6,424 nt of DNA from an uncultured Anaerosporobacter sp. (GCA_945787925.1 CALZJY010000123.1:1-6424); one strand, 5' to 3'; shown: positions 1-5,704, counted from the stretch's first letter. Notes: a model not told the origin generated them from the sequence alone. Numbers and translations: made by a program.

Positions 1-740
1 CTGCATTTGTCCTAATTGCAGGAATTGTGGGAGTACTTGCTTTTAAGAGTGCAGGGAAAGATAAGGCGGCAGATTTGAATGTACAACAAACAAATCAACC
101 AGTAGCGACTGCAGAACCAACAAAAGTTCCAGTAGGGGAACCAACGCTAGAACCAACCCTAGTCCCTACAGAGACTCCAGAACCAACAGTTGAGCCGACA
201 GAAACTCCAGTAGCTACAGAGACTCCAGCAGCCACAGAAACTCCGGAACCAACAAAGACTCCAGAGGCAACGGCAGCACCAACAGAGACTCCAGCAGTAG
301 AAGAACAAAAGCCAGAAGTGGATTATAGCAAGCTTTCGGATACAGAGCTGAAGAAAGAGATTGTTAAAAACATTAAGACAAAATGTGGTAGATTAGCAAA
401 GATGAAAAAAGTACAACGTACCGTGTATGTAGTATCTGTGTTTGAAAATGAAATCAAAGGCGGATTATACAGCTACCTTACAGGAAGCAATAATGTAACG
501 GCACAATATTGTACGGAAGCGCTGTCGGAGGTTGGAGCGACACAAAGCGCAACAGAATTTGGAGATTTTACCGATTCTCAAAGAATCCAGCTTTCTAGTA
601 CAAAGGAATTAAATAAGTTACGTAAAGAAGAATATAACTTTGGAATGTTTGATGAAGAATATGCAGAAATTGCAAAAAGCGAAGATTTAAATCAATTACT
701 TGTTTCTTATATCAAAAAGCATTTAGATGAATTAAAATAA
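1..740 (+). CDS. Membrane-anchored protein with Pro/Thr-rich linker and DMP19/DUF4375-like C-terminal domain (5' partial)
   Basis: The frame is open from the first complete codon (position 3), so the true start lies upstream; the GTG at 27 is not the start. The first 14 visible residues (AFVLIAGIVGVLAF) are the end of a membrane helix. After a short basic stretch comes a Pro/Thr/Glu-rich linker of about 65 residues, then a folded domain of about 140 residues. Counting from the codon at 27, this domain has ENEIKGGLYSYL near 140-151, EALSEVGA at 164-171 and FDEEYAEI followed by LLVSYIKKHLDEL at the C-terminus. This order resembles the DMP19/DUF4375 family (NGGF-x-Q-Y-F, EAL-x-x-IGA, acidic-aromatic tail), whose function is poorly known. 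I infer a membrane anchor with the domain displayed outside the cell on a flexible stalk; the reverse topology cannot be excluded. The gene ends in tandem TAA TAA codons and is followed by a terminator. The frame is certain; the family call is by motif memory only. Confidence 0.72.
   Translation, partial: AFVLIAGIVGVLAFKSAGKDKAADLNVQQTNQPVATAEPTKVPVGEPTLEPTLVPTETPEPTVEPTETPVATETPAATETPEPTKTPEATAAPTETPAVEEQKPEVDYSKLSDTELKKEIVKNIKTKCGRLAKMKKVQRTVYVVSVFENEIKGGLYSYLTGSNNVTAQYCTEALSEVGATQSATEFGDFTDSQRIQLSSTKELNKLRKEEYNFGMFDEEYAEIAKSEDLNQLLVSYIKKHLDELK
99..293 (+). repeat. Degenerate TETP/PEPT-coding repeat (Pro/Thr-rich linker)
   Basis: About 65 codons made of irregular repeats of Thr-Glu-Thr-Pro, Pro-Glu-Pro-Thr and Ala-Thr-Glu-Thr-Pro. 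At DNA level, the units ACAGAGACTCCAG and GAACCAACA recur several times with silent changes. Such acidic Pro/Thr stretches are common as extended stalks in surface proteins of Gram-positive gut bacteria. Short imperfect repeats like these can gain or lose units by slippage, so linker length may vary between strains; that is inference. Confidence 0.8.
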
Positions 741-747
741 TAAAGAC

Positions 748-790
748 CTGGTGGAACTCTGAGTTGCTTGGAGTTTTACCAGATTTTTTG
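748..790 (+). terminator. Rho-independent terminator of the DUF4375-like gene
   Basis: The arm CTGGTGGAACTC (748-759) pairs with GAGTTTTACCAG (771-782) over 12 positions including two G-T wobbles, with an 11-nt loop, followed by a run of six T (784-789). It begins 8 nt after the first stop codon, which is the normal place for the terminator of the upstream gene. Confidence 0.85.
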
Positions 791-809
791 TTTATAAGAA
801 AAAAACAGG

Positions 810-838
810 TAGACAAAAAAGGAATAAAATGGTAAAAT
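810..838 (+). promoter_or_regulatory. Sigma-A type promoter of the tRNA-Gly gene
   Basis: The -35 box TAGACA (810-815) and the -10 box TAAAAT (833-838) are separated by exactly 17 nt. Each differs from consensus at one base. Transcription would start near 845, about 18 nt before the mature tRNA, leaving a short leader for RNase P to remove. It may also be the only promoter able to serve the kinase gene downstream. Confidence 0.7.
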
Positions 839-862
839 AGGAACATCGAAATAATAGTATAT

Positions 863-934
863 GCGCGAGTGGCTCAGTGGTGGAGCATCTGCTTCCCAAG
901 CAGAGGGTCGCGGGTTCGAGTCCCGTCTCGCGCT
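863..934 (+). tRNA. tRNA-Gly (anticodon CCC)
   Basis: A full cloverleaf can be drawn. The 7-bp acceptor stem is GCGCGAG (863-869) with CTCGCGC (927-933). The D stem is GCTC (872-875) with GAGC (883-886). The anticodon stem is TCTGC (888-892) with GCAGA (900-904), around the loop TTCCCAA with anticodon CCC at 895-897. The T stem is GCGGG (910-914) with CCCGT (922-926), around the loop TTCGAGT. The discriminator is T (934), as usual for bacterial tRNA-Gly. The CCA end is not encoded and must be added by nucleotidyltransferase. It reads GGG codons. It has its own promoter and is followed almost at once by a terminator, so it appears to be a single-tRNA unit. Confidence 0.97.
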
Positions 935-939
935 TATAG

Positions 940-980
940 AAAGCCAAAAGGATGGACAATCTATCTTTTTGGCTTTTTTT
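940..980 (+). terminator. Rho-independent terminator of tRNA-Gly
   Basis: The arm 940-953 (AAAGCCAAAAGGAT) pairs with 963-976 (ATCTTTTTGGCTTT) over 14 positions with one G-T wobble. The loop is 9 nt and a T run covers 974-980. It begins 5 nt after the tRNA. The next gene starts at 1003, so its transcription must either pass this terminator or begin inside it. Confidence 0.88.
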
Positions 981-1002
981 GTTGCAAGGAAAGGAAAAGA
1001 AA

Positions 1003-1632
1003 ATGAAAAAGAAGATTTATGTAATCGGAGGATCGCCATGCGGTGGAAAGAGTACGGTTGCAAAGGAGATTGCAAAAGAATTCGGACTCAGGCATTTTGA
1101 AGCAGATGAATATTTTGAGGTTTGCGTAAGAAAGGCAGCTGCGGATGGAAAGAAGCAGGCAATCCGTCAGGCAACGATCTATGGAACGGAGAAATGGAGA
1201 AAGAATCCTGTCCTTCAAACACAGGAAGAACTAGCATTATATCGAGAGGTGTTTCCATACATGCTAGAGGAATTTGAAAAGATTGAAACGACCGTAATTG
1301 CAGAAGGGGTTGTATTTTTGCCAGAGTTAGTGCAAGAGGCGTTCGGAGAAGATATCCCCTATGTTTGCATGATTCCGAAACCAATGGTTCAAAGGGCGAG
1401 ATATAAGGAGCGAACTTGGGTTTGGGAAGTAGTTAAGATATGCGAAAGTCCAAAGCAGGCATTTTGTCATTGGATGGAACGGGATGTGCTATTTGGACAA
1501 TATGTAGGAAGAACGGCTTCCCAAAGGGGCATTCCTGTGTTTTATACAGATGATACGATCTCAATAAGGGAACAAAAACAAAAGATATTGGATATTTTGG
1601 GTGTCACAGAAGGGAAATTAAAAAAGTTATAA
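1003..1632 (+). CDS. P-loop NTPase, small-molecule kinase-like, substrate unknown
   Basis: A 209-residue cytosolic protein with an N-terminal beta strand (KKIYVIGG) leading into a Walker A loop, GSPCGGKST (residues 10-18, Lys16). It continues with an acidic EADEYF segment (33-38) where related kinases bind substrate, a Walker B-like VIAEG (98-102), and an arginine-rich stretch QRARYKER (130-137) that could be the lid. This layout fits the nucleoside/gluconate/shikimate kinase-like P-loop superfamily (AAA_33 or zeta-toxin-like folds). I cannot name the substrate. I chose ATG 1003 because AAGGAAAGG lies 8 nt upstream and Walker A then follows at the usual distance from the N-terminus; an earlier in-frame ATG at 952 lies inside the tRNA terminator hairpin. 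No terminator is seen after the stop, and the next promoter starts 9 nt later. Confidence is high for a P-loop protein and low for any specific reaction. Confidence 0.8.
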   Translation: MKKKIYVIGGSPCGGKSTVAKEIAKEFGLRHFEADEYFEVCVRKAAADGKKQAIRQATIYGTEKWRKNPVLQTQEELALYREVFPYMLEEFEKIETTVIAEGVVFLPELVQEAFGEDIPYVCMIPKPMVQRARYKERTWVWEVVKICESPKQAFCHWMERDVLFGQYVGRTASQRGIPVFYTDDTISIREQKQKILDILGVTEGKLKKL

Positions 1633-1640
1633 AATACCCG

Positions 1641-1668
1641 TTGACAATGTGTATATACTGTATATAAT
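1641..1668 (+). promoter_or_regulatory. Consensus sigma-A promoter of the gntR-ABC operon
   Basis: A perfect -35 box TTGACA (1641-1646) and a perfect -10 box TATAAT (1663-1668) are separated by 16 nt, with the start expected near 1675. Such a strong promoter implies tight control, and the -10 box is buried in a palindromic operator-like box. The leader to the gntR start codon would be about 63 nt. Confidence 0.9.
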
Positions 1669-1706
1669 GATATATGAACAGTATGAACACTATAGACAGT
1701 ATATAC
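1651..1706. promoter_or_regulatory. Probable multi-site operator for the GntR regulator
   Basis: The outer 11-nt arms GTATATACTGT (1651-1661) and ACAGTATATAC (1696-1706) are exact inverted copies. Extended inwards to 1671 and 1686, the dyad matches at 18 of 21 pairs. Three 15-nt boxes are visible: 1652-1666, a perfect 7+7 palindrome around a central T; 1673-1687, an 11 of 15 match to its inverse; and 1691-1705, with a single mismatch. They cover the -10 box, the start site and the early leader. Repression of the operon by its own first gene product is inferred from this position and from the known behaviour of YtrA-type regulators, which bind inverted repeats at their own promoters. Confidence 0.75.
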
Positions 1707-1737
1707 AGGTTGAAAAAGTAAAGCTGGAGGAATTCAT

Positions 1738-2109
1738 ATGAATGTATTAATCTCGAATCAATCAGAACTCCCGATTTATGCCCAGATTAGAGAGCAGATC
1801 AAGGAGCAAATCTTAAATGGTCAAATAAAAGAGGGAACGGTCCTGCCATCGATTCGAAAACTTGCAAAAGAAATAGGTGTCAGTGTAATTACTACCACAA
1901 GGGCATATAACGATTTAGAAGAAGAAGGCTATATTGCAACGATGCAAGGAAAAGGCAGTGTGGTACTATCGAAAGACAACACGTTTTTGAAAGAGCAGTA
2001 TTTGATGCGGATTGAAGAAGGAATGCTTACGGCAATTGAGACTGCAAAACGAATCAAGCTAGATGAGGAAGAATTAGTAGATCTGTTACATCGATTATGG
2101 AAGGAGTAA
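1738..2109 (+). CDS. GntR-family transcriptional regulator, YtrA subfamily
   Basis: A 123-residue DNA-binding protein, the size typical of the YtrA subfamily. The winged helix-turn-helix fills residues 10-77, with PIYAQIREQIKEQILNG forming the first helix, LPSIRKLAKEIGVS the next helices, TTTRAYNDLEEEGYI the recognition helix, and MQGKGSVV the wing. The remaining 45 residues are helical and charged, fitting the short C-terminal dimerisation tail of this subfamily; there is no large ligand domain. GGAGG ends 7 nt before the ATG. It is the first gene of a GntR-ABC-permease operon, the normal setting for YtrA-type repressors. In known cases these derepress in response to cell-wall-active compounds; the inducer here is unknown. 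Its stop codon is 6 nt before the ATPase start, and the ribosome site for that gene sits in its last codons. Confidence 0.93.
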   Translation: MNVLISNQSELPIYAQIREQIKEQILNGQIKEGTVLPSIRKLAKEIGVSVITTTRAYNDLEEEGYIATMQGKGSVVLSKDNTFLKEQYLMRIEEGMLTAIETAKRIKLDEEELVDLLHRLWKE

Positions 2110-2115
2110 GGAAAT

Positions 2116-2994
2116 ATGGAAATGATGTTAGAACTTCAAGGAGTTGGAAAACAATATAAGGAATTTGCGCTGCAAGACGTTACGGTATCCCTGCCAAAGG
2201 GATATATCATGGGATATATTGGAAGAAATGGTGCTGGAAAGACGACTACGATTAATCTGATTAATCGTATTTGCAATCCGAGTGAGGGTACGATCCGTGT
2301 CAATGGTATTACATATGAGGAAGATCCAATTCGATATAAAGAACAAATCGGGTTTATCGGTGATGAATCTTATTTTCCAAAGGAAATGAGAATCAAAGAT
2401 ATTCGAAGCATTCTAAAACATTCGTATCAATCATTTGATGAGAAGGAATTCAACCAAATGATCAAGAATTGGAAACTTCCTGAAAAGCAGAAGATAGAAA
2501 AGTTTTCTAGGGGGATGAAAGTAAAGCTTATGTTTGCTTGTACCCTATGCAGAGAAACGAAGTTATTAATCTTAGATGAGGCTACCAATGGACTAGATCC
2601 AGTCATGCGAGAAGAAGTATTAGAATTATTACAAGATTACATCGCAAGCGGAGAGCGAAGCATCCTATTCTCTACCCATATGCTAAATGACTTAGAGCAG
2701 ATTGCGGATTATATTGTATTTATTGAAGACGGAAAAATTATCTTGAATGATACAAAAGATGATATCTTAGAATCCTATGTGAAAATCAAAGGAAAGAAAG
2801 AAGATCTAAGCCAAGTCTTAAGAGAGCGAATGATTGGAATATCTACCAAGGATTATGGATTCGAAGGCTTATTGTCTACTGAAAATGCGGACTTATTATC
2901 GAAGAAGTATGTGATTGAAAAACCAAATATCGATCAGATCATGGTGCATATGTTGCGAGAGAAAAAGGGAGGTCATGCATATGAAGGCATTTAA
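2116..2994 (+). CDS. ABC transporter ATP-binding protein (YtrB/EcsA-like)
   Basis: A 292-residue ATPase expected to power the two adjacent permeases from the cytosolic side. Visible motifs are Walker A GRNGAGKTT (36-44), Walker B LLILDE (150-155) with D-loop GLD (159-161), and the H-loop His188 in STHM. Two motifs are unusual: the signature is FSRGMKVK (130-137) instead of LSGGQ, and the Q-loop position reads IGFIGDE (78-84), without the usual Gln. Both changes are familiar in the ATPases that accompany YtrA-type regulators, so the protein is probably active. After about residue 215 there is an extra C-terminal region of about 75 residues, as in other drug- or bacitracin-type ABC ATPases. AAGGAG at 2101-2106 lies 9 nt before the chosen ATG; ATGs at 2122 and 2125 are also possible. 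The gene overlaps the first permease by 14 nt, which suggests translational coupling. Confidence 0.93.
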   Translation: MEMMLELQGVGKQYKEFALQDVTVSLPKGYIMGYIGRNGAGKTTTINLINRICNPSEGTIRVNGITYEEDPIRYKEQIGFIGDESYFPKEMRIKDIRSILKHSYQSFDEKEFNQMIKNWKLPEKQKIEKFSRGMKVKLMFACTLCRETKLLILDEATNGLDPVMREEVLELLQDYIASGERSILFSTHMLNDLEQIADYIVFIEDGKIILNDTKDDILESYVKIKGKKEDLSQVLRERMIGISTKDYGFEGLLSTENADLLSKKYVIEKPNIDQIMVHMLREKKGGHAYEGI

Positions 2995-3640
2995 TTATTT
3001 TAAAATTGATTGTATTCGCTGTCGCTATCAATTAATCATGGCATTCGTCATAGTGGTTGTCTTTTGTTTCATCTGTAATTCCGCACAACAGGGAATCGGA
3101 TTTAGCTGTGGATATGGATTTTTCTTAGCGGTAATCTTCGCAGGACAGCCATTTAATCAGGAAGCAAAAAGCGAATCTGGATTTATCAATATGTTACCAG
3201 GAACGAGAAGGCAGCGTGTAATTGGACGATTTCTATATGCGCTGTTAGGGGTAGTGTTTGCAGTCGTTGTTGCATGTGCAGTGCTTGTATCGGTAGCAAT
3301 TCGAGGAATGGAGATTCCAGAAAGCACAGGAGCAATCCTGATTGCAATGACAGGAGCCGCATTGTTTTTAGTGTCCATCCAAATGGTGATTATGTATTCT
3401 GCTGGAAAAGGAAAAAGCCAACAGTTAATGACGATCATCCAGGTCGTACCATCCTTGCTTCTGTTTTTCATAATTATGATGATTGGTACCTATGTGGAAG
3501 AACATAATGGATTTAATTATGCATGGATTTTGGAAAACAAGGCATGGTTAAGCAGTCTGGTATTAGCTATCGGGGTATTGGCACTTGGAATGGCATTTAT
3601 AGTCGCGAATAGAATTGTGGAAAGAAGAGATTATGCATAA
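2981..3640 (+). CDS. ABC-2 type permease subunit 1 (ABC2_membrane_5-like)
   Basis: A 219-residue integral membrane protein with six predicted helices, near residues 18-34, 38-56, 86-106, 117-139, 150-171 and 189-209. Between helices 2 and 3 is a cytosolic loop with GQPFNQEAKSESGFINMLP and then a basic RRQRVIGR. In ABC-2 permeases of this type, that loop carries the contact to the ATPase and the conserved LP-x-(T/S) element. The C-terminus is basic (VERRDYA). I chose ATG 2981 because GGGAGG ends 8 nt upstream and the N-terminus then aligns with the second permease; ATG 2975 would leave only 2 nt. The start lies inside the end of the ATPase gene. It aligns with its neighbour over the whole length, with roughly half the residues identical by eye, so the pair arose by tandem duplication. 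The transported substrate is unknown. Confidence 0.87.
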   Translation: MKAFNYFKIDCIRCRYQLIMAFVIVVVFCFICNSAQQGIGFSCGYGFFLAVIFAGQPFNQEAKSESGFINMLPGTRRQRVIGRFLYALLGVVFAVVVACAVLVSVAIRGMEIPESTGAILIAMTGAALFLVSIQMVIMYSAGKGKSQQLMTIIQVVPSLLLFFIIMMIGTYVEEHNGFNYAWILENKAWLSSLVLAIGVLALGMAFIVANRIVERRDYA

Positions 3641-3666
3641 TGATTGGAGAGAAGGAGGAACTATAA

Positions 3667-4329
3667 ATGAGAGCATTGAATTATTATAGGATAGATTGTA
3701 TCAGAGGGCGAGTGCCGCTAATCTTTGGAGCAATACTGGTACTATTTTTCTCGTTCATATTTAGTGTATTTACAGACGTTGGATTTGGATTTAGTTGCTG
3801 CTATGCATTTTTCGTAGCCATAGGATATGCTGGGCAGCCATTCAATTTGGAAGCTAGAAGTGAGTCAGGATTTCTTGATATGCTGCCAGCAACTAAAAAA
3901 CAACGAGTAATCGGAAGATTCCTTTATGCAATCACAGGAGTGGTATTTGCAATCGTGGTTACATGTGCAGTAATTGGCGCTATGAATATAAGTGGGAAAG
4001 AAGTTCCAGACTACGCTTGGCCATTTATTTTAGCGATAACAGGGGTGACATTAGTAATTATTTCTATTGAAGTTCTTGTTTTGTATTCCGTAGGAAAAGG
4101 AAAAAGCCAACAACTGATTTCTTTGATTCAAATCGTACCATCCTTTGTGATGTTCCTCGGAGGGCAATTTGTGGCAGAACAGTTAGAAGAGCATGCAGGA
4201 TTCGATATCGTATGGCTTGCGGAACATCAAATGATGGCAGCAAGCATACTAGTGGCAGTTGGAATTGTAGCGCTTGGGGTTGCATTTGTGTTTGCAAACC
4301 AGATTGTCCAGAGAAGAGATTACGCATAA
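3667..4329 (+). CDS. ABC-2 type permease subunit 2, paralog of the preceding gene
   Basis: A 220-residue membrane protein with the same plan as the preceding gene: six hydrophobic segments, the cytosolic loop GQPFNLEARSESGFLDMLP followed by KKQRVIGRFLYA, the motif VGKGKSQQL (142-150) after the fourth helix, and the C-terminal tail VQRRDYA. The start is clear: AAGGAGG ends 8 nt before the ATG, 26 nt after the previous stop. The most conserved parts between the two copies are the N-terminus (NY-x-x-IDCIR), the loop and the GKGKSQQ segment. The helices differ more, especially helix 5 and the following acidic loop. This suggests a heterodimer whose ATPase-contacting surfaces are kept while the channel sides have diverged; that is inference. 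The operon ends just after this gene. Confidence 0.87.
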   Translation: MRALNYYRIDCIRGRVPLIFGAILVLFFSFIFSVFTDVGFGFSCCYAFFVAIGYAGQPFNLEARSESGFLDMLPATKKQRVIGRFLYAITGVVFAIVVTCAVIGAMNISGKEVPDYAWPFILAITGVTLVIISIEVLVLYSVGKGKSQQLISLIQIVPSFVMFLGGQFVAEQLEEHAGFDIVWLAEHQMMAASILVAVGIVALGVAFVFANQIVQRRDYA

Positions 4330-4339
4330 ATTTCTTAGT

Positions 4340-4375
4340 AAAAGGGAGTATCTTTTTAGATATTCTCTTTTTTTT
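4340..4375 (+). terminator. Rho-independent terminator of the gntR-ABC operon
   Basis: The arm 4340-4353 (AAAAGGGAGTATCT) pairs with 4358-4371 (AGATATTCTCTTTT) over 14 positions with two G-T wobbles, closing a TTTT loop, and a T run covers 4368-4375. It begins 11 nt after the second permease stop codon. It separates the ABC operon from the CLC unit. Confidence 0.88.
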
Positions 4376-4391
4376 ACCCGAATTCGCCGGG

Positions 4392-4421
4392 TTGCCAAAA
4401 AAAGGGATTCTGTGATATAGT
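4392..4421 (+). promoter_or_regulatory. Probable promoter of the CLC-GH25 unit
   Basis: TTGCCA (4392-4397) can serve as the -35 box and TATAGT (4416-4421) as the -10 box, with an 18-nt spacer. TG at 4413-4414 gives an extended -10 element, which would compensate for the long spacer. Transcription would start near 4428, leaving a leader of about 49 nt. The leader is too short for, and does not contain, a recognisable riboswitch. GTGATAT (4412-4418), overlapping the -10, is mirrored by ATATCAC (4437-4443) and may be an operator. Confidence 0.6.
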
Positions 4422-4476
4422 TAGTTGGGAAACACGATATCACGTGTAATTTACAAAAAAGAAGAAGGCAAAGAAT

Positions 4477-5691
4477 ATGTTAAAACAGATTTATCAGGAG
4501 TATAAGGACACGGTATTGCTAGGAATCGTTGCTGCAGTCATCGGAATCGGAGTCGCTCTGATCGACGTACTGTTTGGCAAGGTATTAAATAGTCTTAGCG
4601 AATTCAGGGAGGAACACTTGGCAATCTTGTTACCATTTTTTCCGATTGTCGGACTGTTGATTGTTTATATCTATTTAAATCTAGGAAAAGATTGTACGAA
4701 AGGCATGGGCTTGATCTTTTCAGCAGGCTTTAAAGAAAGAGAGAAGATTCCAAAGCGTTTGATTCCAATCGCGGTAGGTACGACATGGCTTACCCATTTA
4801 TTTGGTGGAAGTTCTGGTCGAGAAGGCGTAGCGATTCAAATTGGAGGAACCTTTGGACATGCCGTAGGTCGAAGGTTACATATTAGCAATTGTTCAGAAA
4901 TTTTATTGGTAGCAGGTATGGCAGCTGGATTTTCTGGCTTATTTCTAACACCGCTCGCGGCCATTTTTTTTGCATTAGAAGTATTCGTAGTCGGCTCGTT
5001 TGAGTATATTGCATTATTTCCGACGATCATTTCTGCATTTTTTGCATACTTTACGTCAAAAGCACTTGGACTTGGAAAATACGTGGTGCAATTACAAGAG
5101 CCGATAACGGCAGATTACGTAATCGTTGCAAAGCTGATTATGATTGGAATTGCATTTGGAATCGTAGGGGGAATTTTTGCGTATGCATTTAGCACGGTTC
5201 GTATCTTTTTAGGAGTATCCCTAAAGAATCCATATATACGCGTGGCAACCGTTGGCGCAATCGTAGCACTTGGAATTTTCGCATTCCACCAAGGAAGATA
5301 TTCTGGTCTTGGCGGAAACATTATCAATGCATGTTTTCAAGGCGGAGATGTTTATTGGTATGACTTTTTATTAAAGGCAGCCTTTACGATTTTGACACTT
5401 AGTGCAGGATACCAAGGGGGAGAGGTAACTACGTTATTTACTATGGGGGCGAGCCTTGGCGTGTTTCTAGCACCCGTGTTTGGACTGCCAGTAGAGTTAG
5501 TTGCGGCATTAGGATATGCGGCGGTATTTGGAAGTGCTACAAATACGATTTTGGCACCGATCTTTATCGGGGTTGAAGTATTTGGATACGACTATTTACC
5601 ATATTTCTTTTTGGTGTGCTCCATTGCTTATGTGTTTAATGCAAATAAATCAATTTACGCAATGCAAAGAAAGAATTATTTATTTCATTAA
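4477..5691 (+). CDS. CLC-family transporter, probable fluoride/proton antiporter (CLC-F clade)
   Basis: A 404-residue polytopic membrane protein of the CLC fold with no C-terminal CBS domains. The gate loop is GGSSGREGVAIQIG (110-123), with external gating Glu116. The canonical GSGIP anion-binding loop is replaced by GMGLI (76-80), putting Met77 where chloride transporters have Ser. The usual G-x-F-x-P element is replaced by GGEVT (314-318). From the published work on the Enterococcus casseliflavus fluoride antiporter, I recall the key residues Met79, Glu118, Glu318, Val319, Thr320 and Tyr396. Here Met77, Glu116, Glu316, Val317, Thr318 and Tyr394 all fit with a constant offset of two. The likely role is therefore to expel fluoride in exchange for protons rather than to carry chloride. 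GAAGG ends 8 nt before the ATG. A secreted lysozyme-like gene follows after 13 nt. The CLC family is certain; fluoride specificity is strongly suggested. Confidence 0.88.
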   Translation: MLKQIYQEYKDTVLLGIVAAVIGIGVALIDVLFGKVLNSLSEFREEHLAILLPFFPIVGLLIVYIYLNLGKDCTKGMGLIFSAGFKEREKIPKRLIPIAVGTTWLTHLFGGSSGREGVAIQIGGTFGHAVGRRLHISNCSEILLVAGMAAGFSGLFLTPLAAIFFALEVFVVGSFEYIALFPTIISAFFAYFTSKALGLGKYVVQLQEPITADYVIVAKLIMIGIAFGIVGGIFAYAFSTVRIFLGVSLKNPYIRVATVGAIVALGIFAFHQGRYSGLGGNIINACFQGGDVYWYDFLLKAAFTILTLSAGYQGGEVTTLFTMGASLGVFLAPVFGLPVELVAALGYAAVFGSATNTILAPIFIGVEVFGYDYLPYFFLVCSIAYVFNANKSIYAMQRKNYLFH

Positions 5692-5704
5692 GGATGGAGG
5701 AGAT

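Noticed and set aside
27..29. GTG as the start codon of the first gene
   Set aside because: The same frame stays open to position 3 and encodes a hydrophobic helix that would be cut in half; there is no ribosome site before 27. The gene continues beyond the window.
99..293. Repeat region as a CRISPR or mobile repeat
   Set aside because: The repeats are short, irregular and in frame, and they encode a Pro/Thr linker within an open reading frame.
952..1002. Upstream ATG 952 as the kinase start
   Set aside because: It lies in the terminator hairpin, has no Shine-Dalgarno site, and would add 17 residues before the Walker A strand. ATG 1003 has a good ribosome site.
776..1075. Open frame on the - strand across the tRNA gene
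   Set aside because: It is antisense to a tRNA with a promoter and terminator. Its peptide (RDSNPRPSAWEADAPP) is the well-known artefact of translating a tRNA backwards.
861..1100. Open frame on the + strand starting at the tRNA
   Set aside because: It reads through the tRNA-Gly and its terminator and overlaps the kinase in another frame. The peptide MREWLSGGASASQAEGRGFESR is another typical tRNA artefact.
2915..2980. Earlier starts (2915, 2975) for the first permease
   Set aside because: They would add a non-membrane N-terminal tail absent from the paralog. The ribosome site at 2967-2972 is well placed only for 2981.
4376..4392. Hairpin ACCCG/CGGGT as a second terminator or riboswitch
   Set aside because: The stem is only 5 bp, is not followed by a T run, overlaps the likely -35 box, and shows no conserved riboswitch core. 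It is probably incidental.
4064..4443. Small - strand and alternate-frame open frames around the end of the ABC operon
   Set aside because: They overlap the second permease or its terminator, lack ribosome sites, and show no recognisable protein features.
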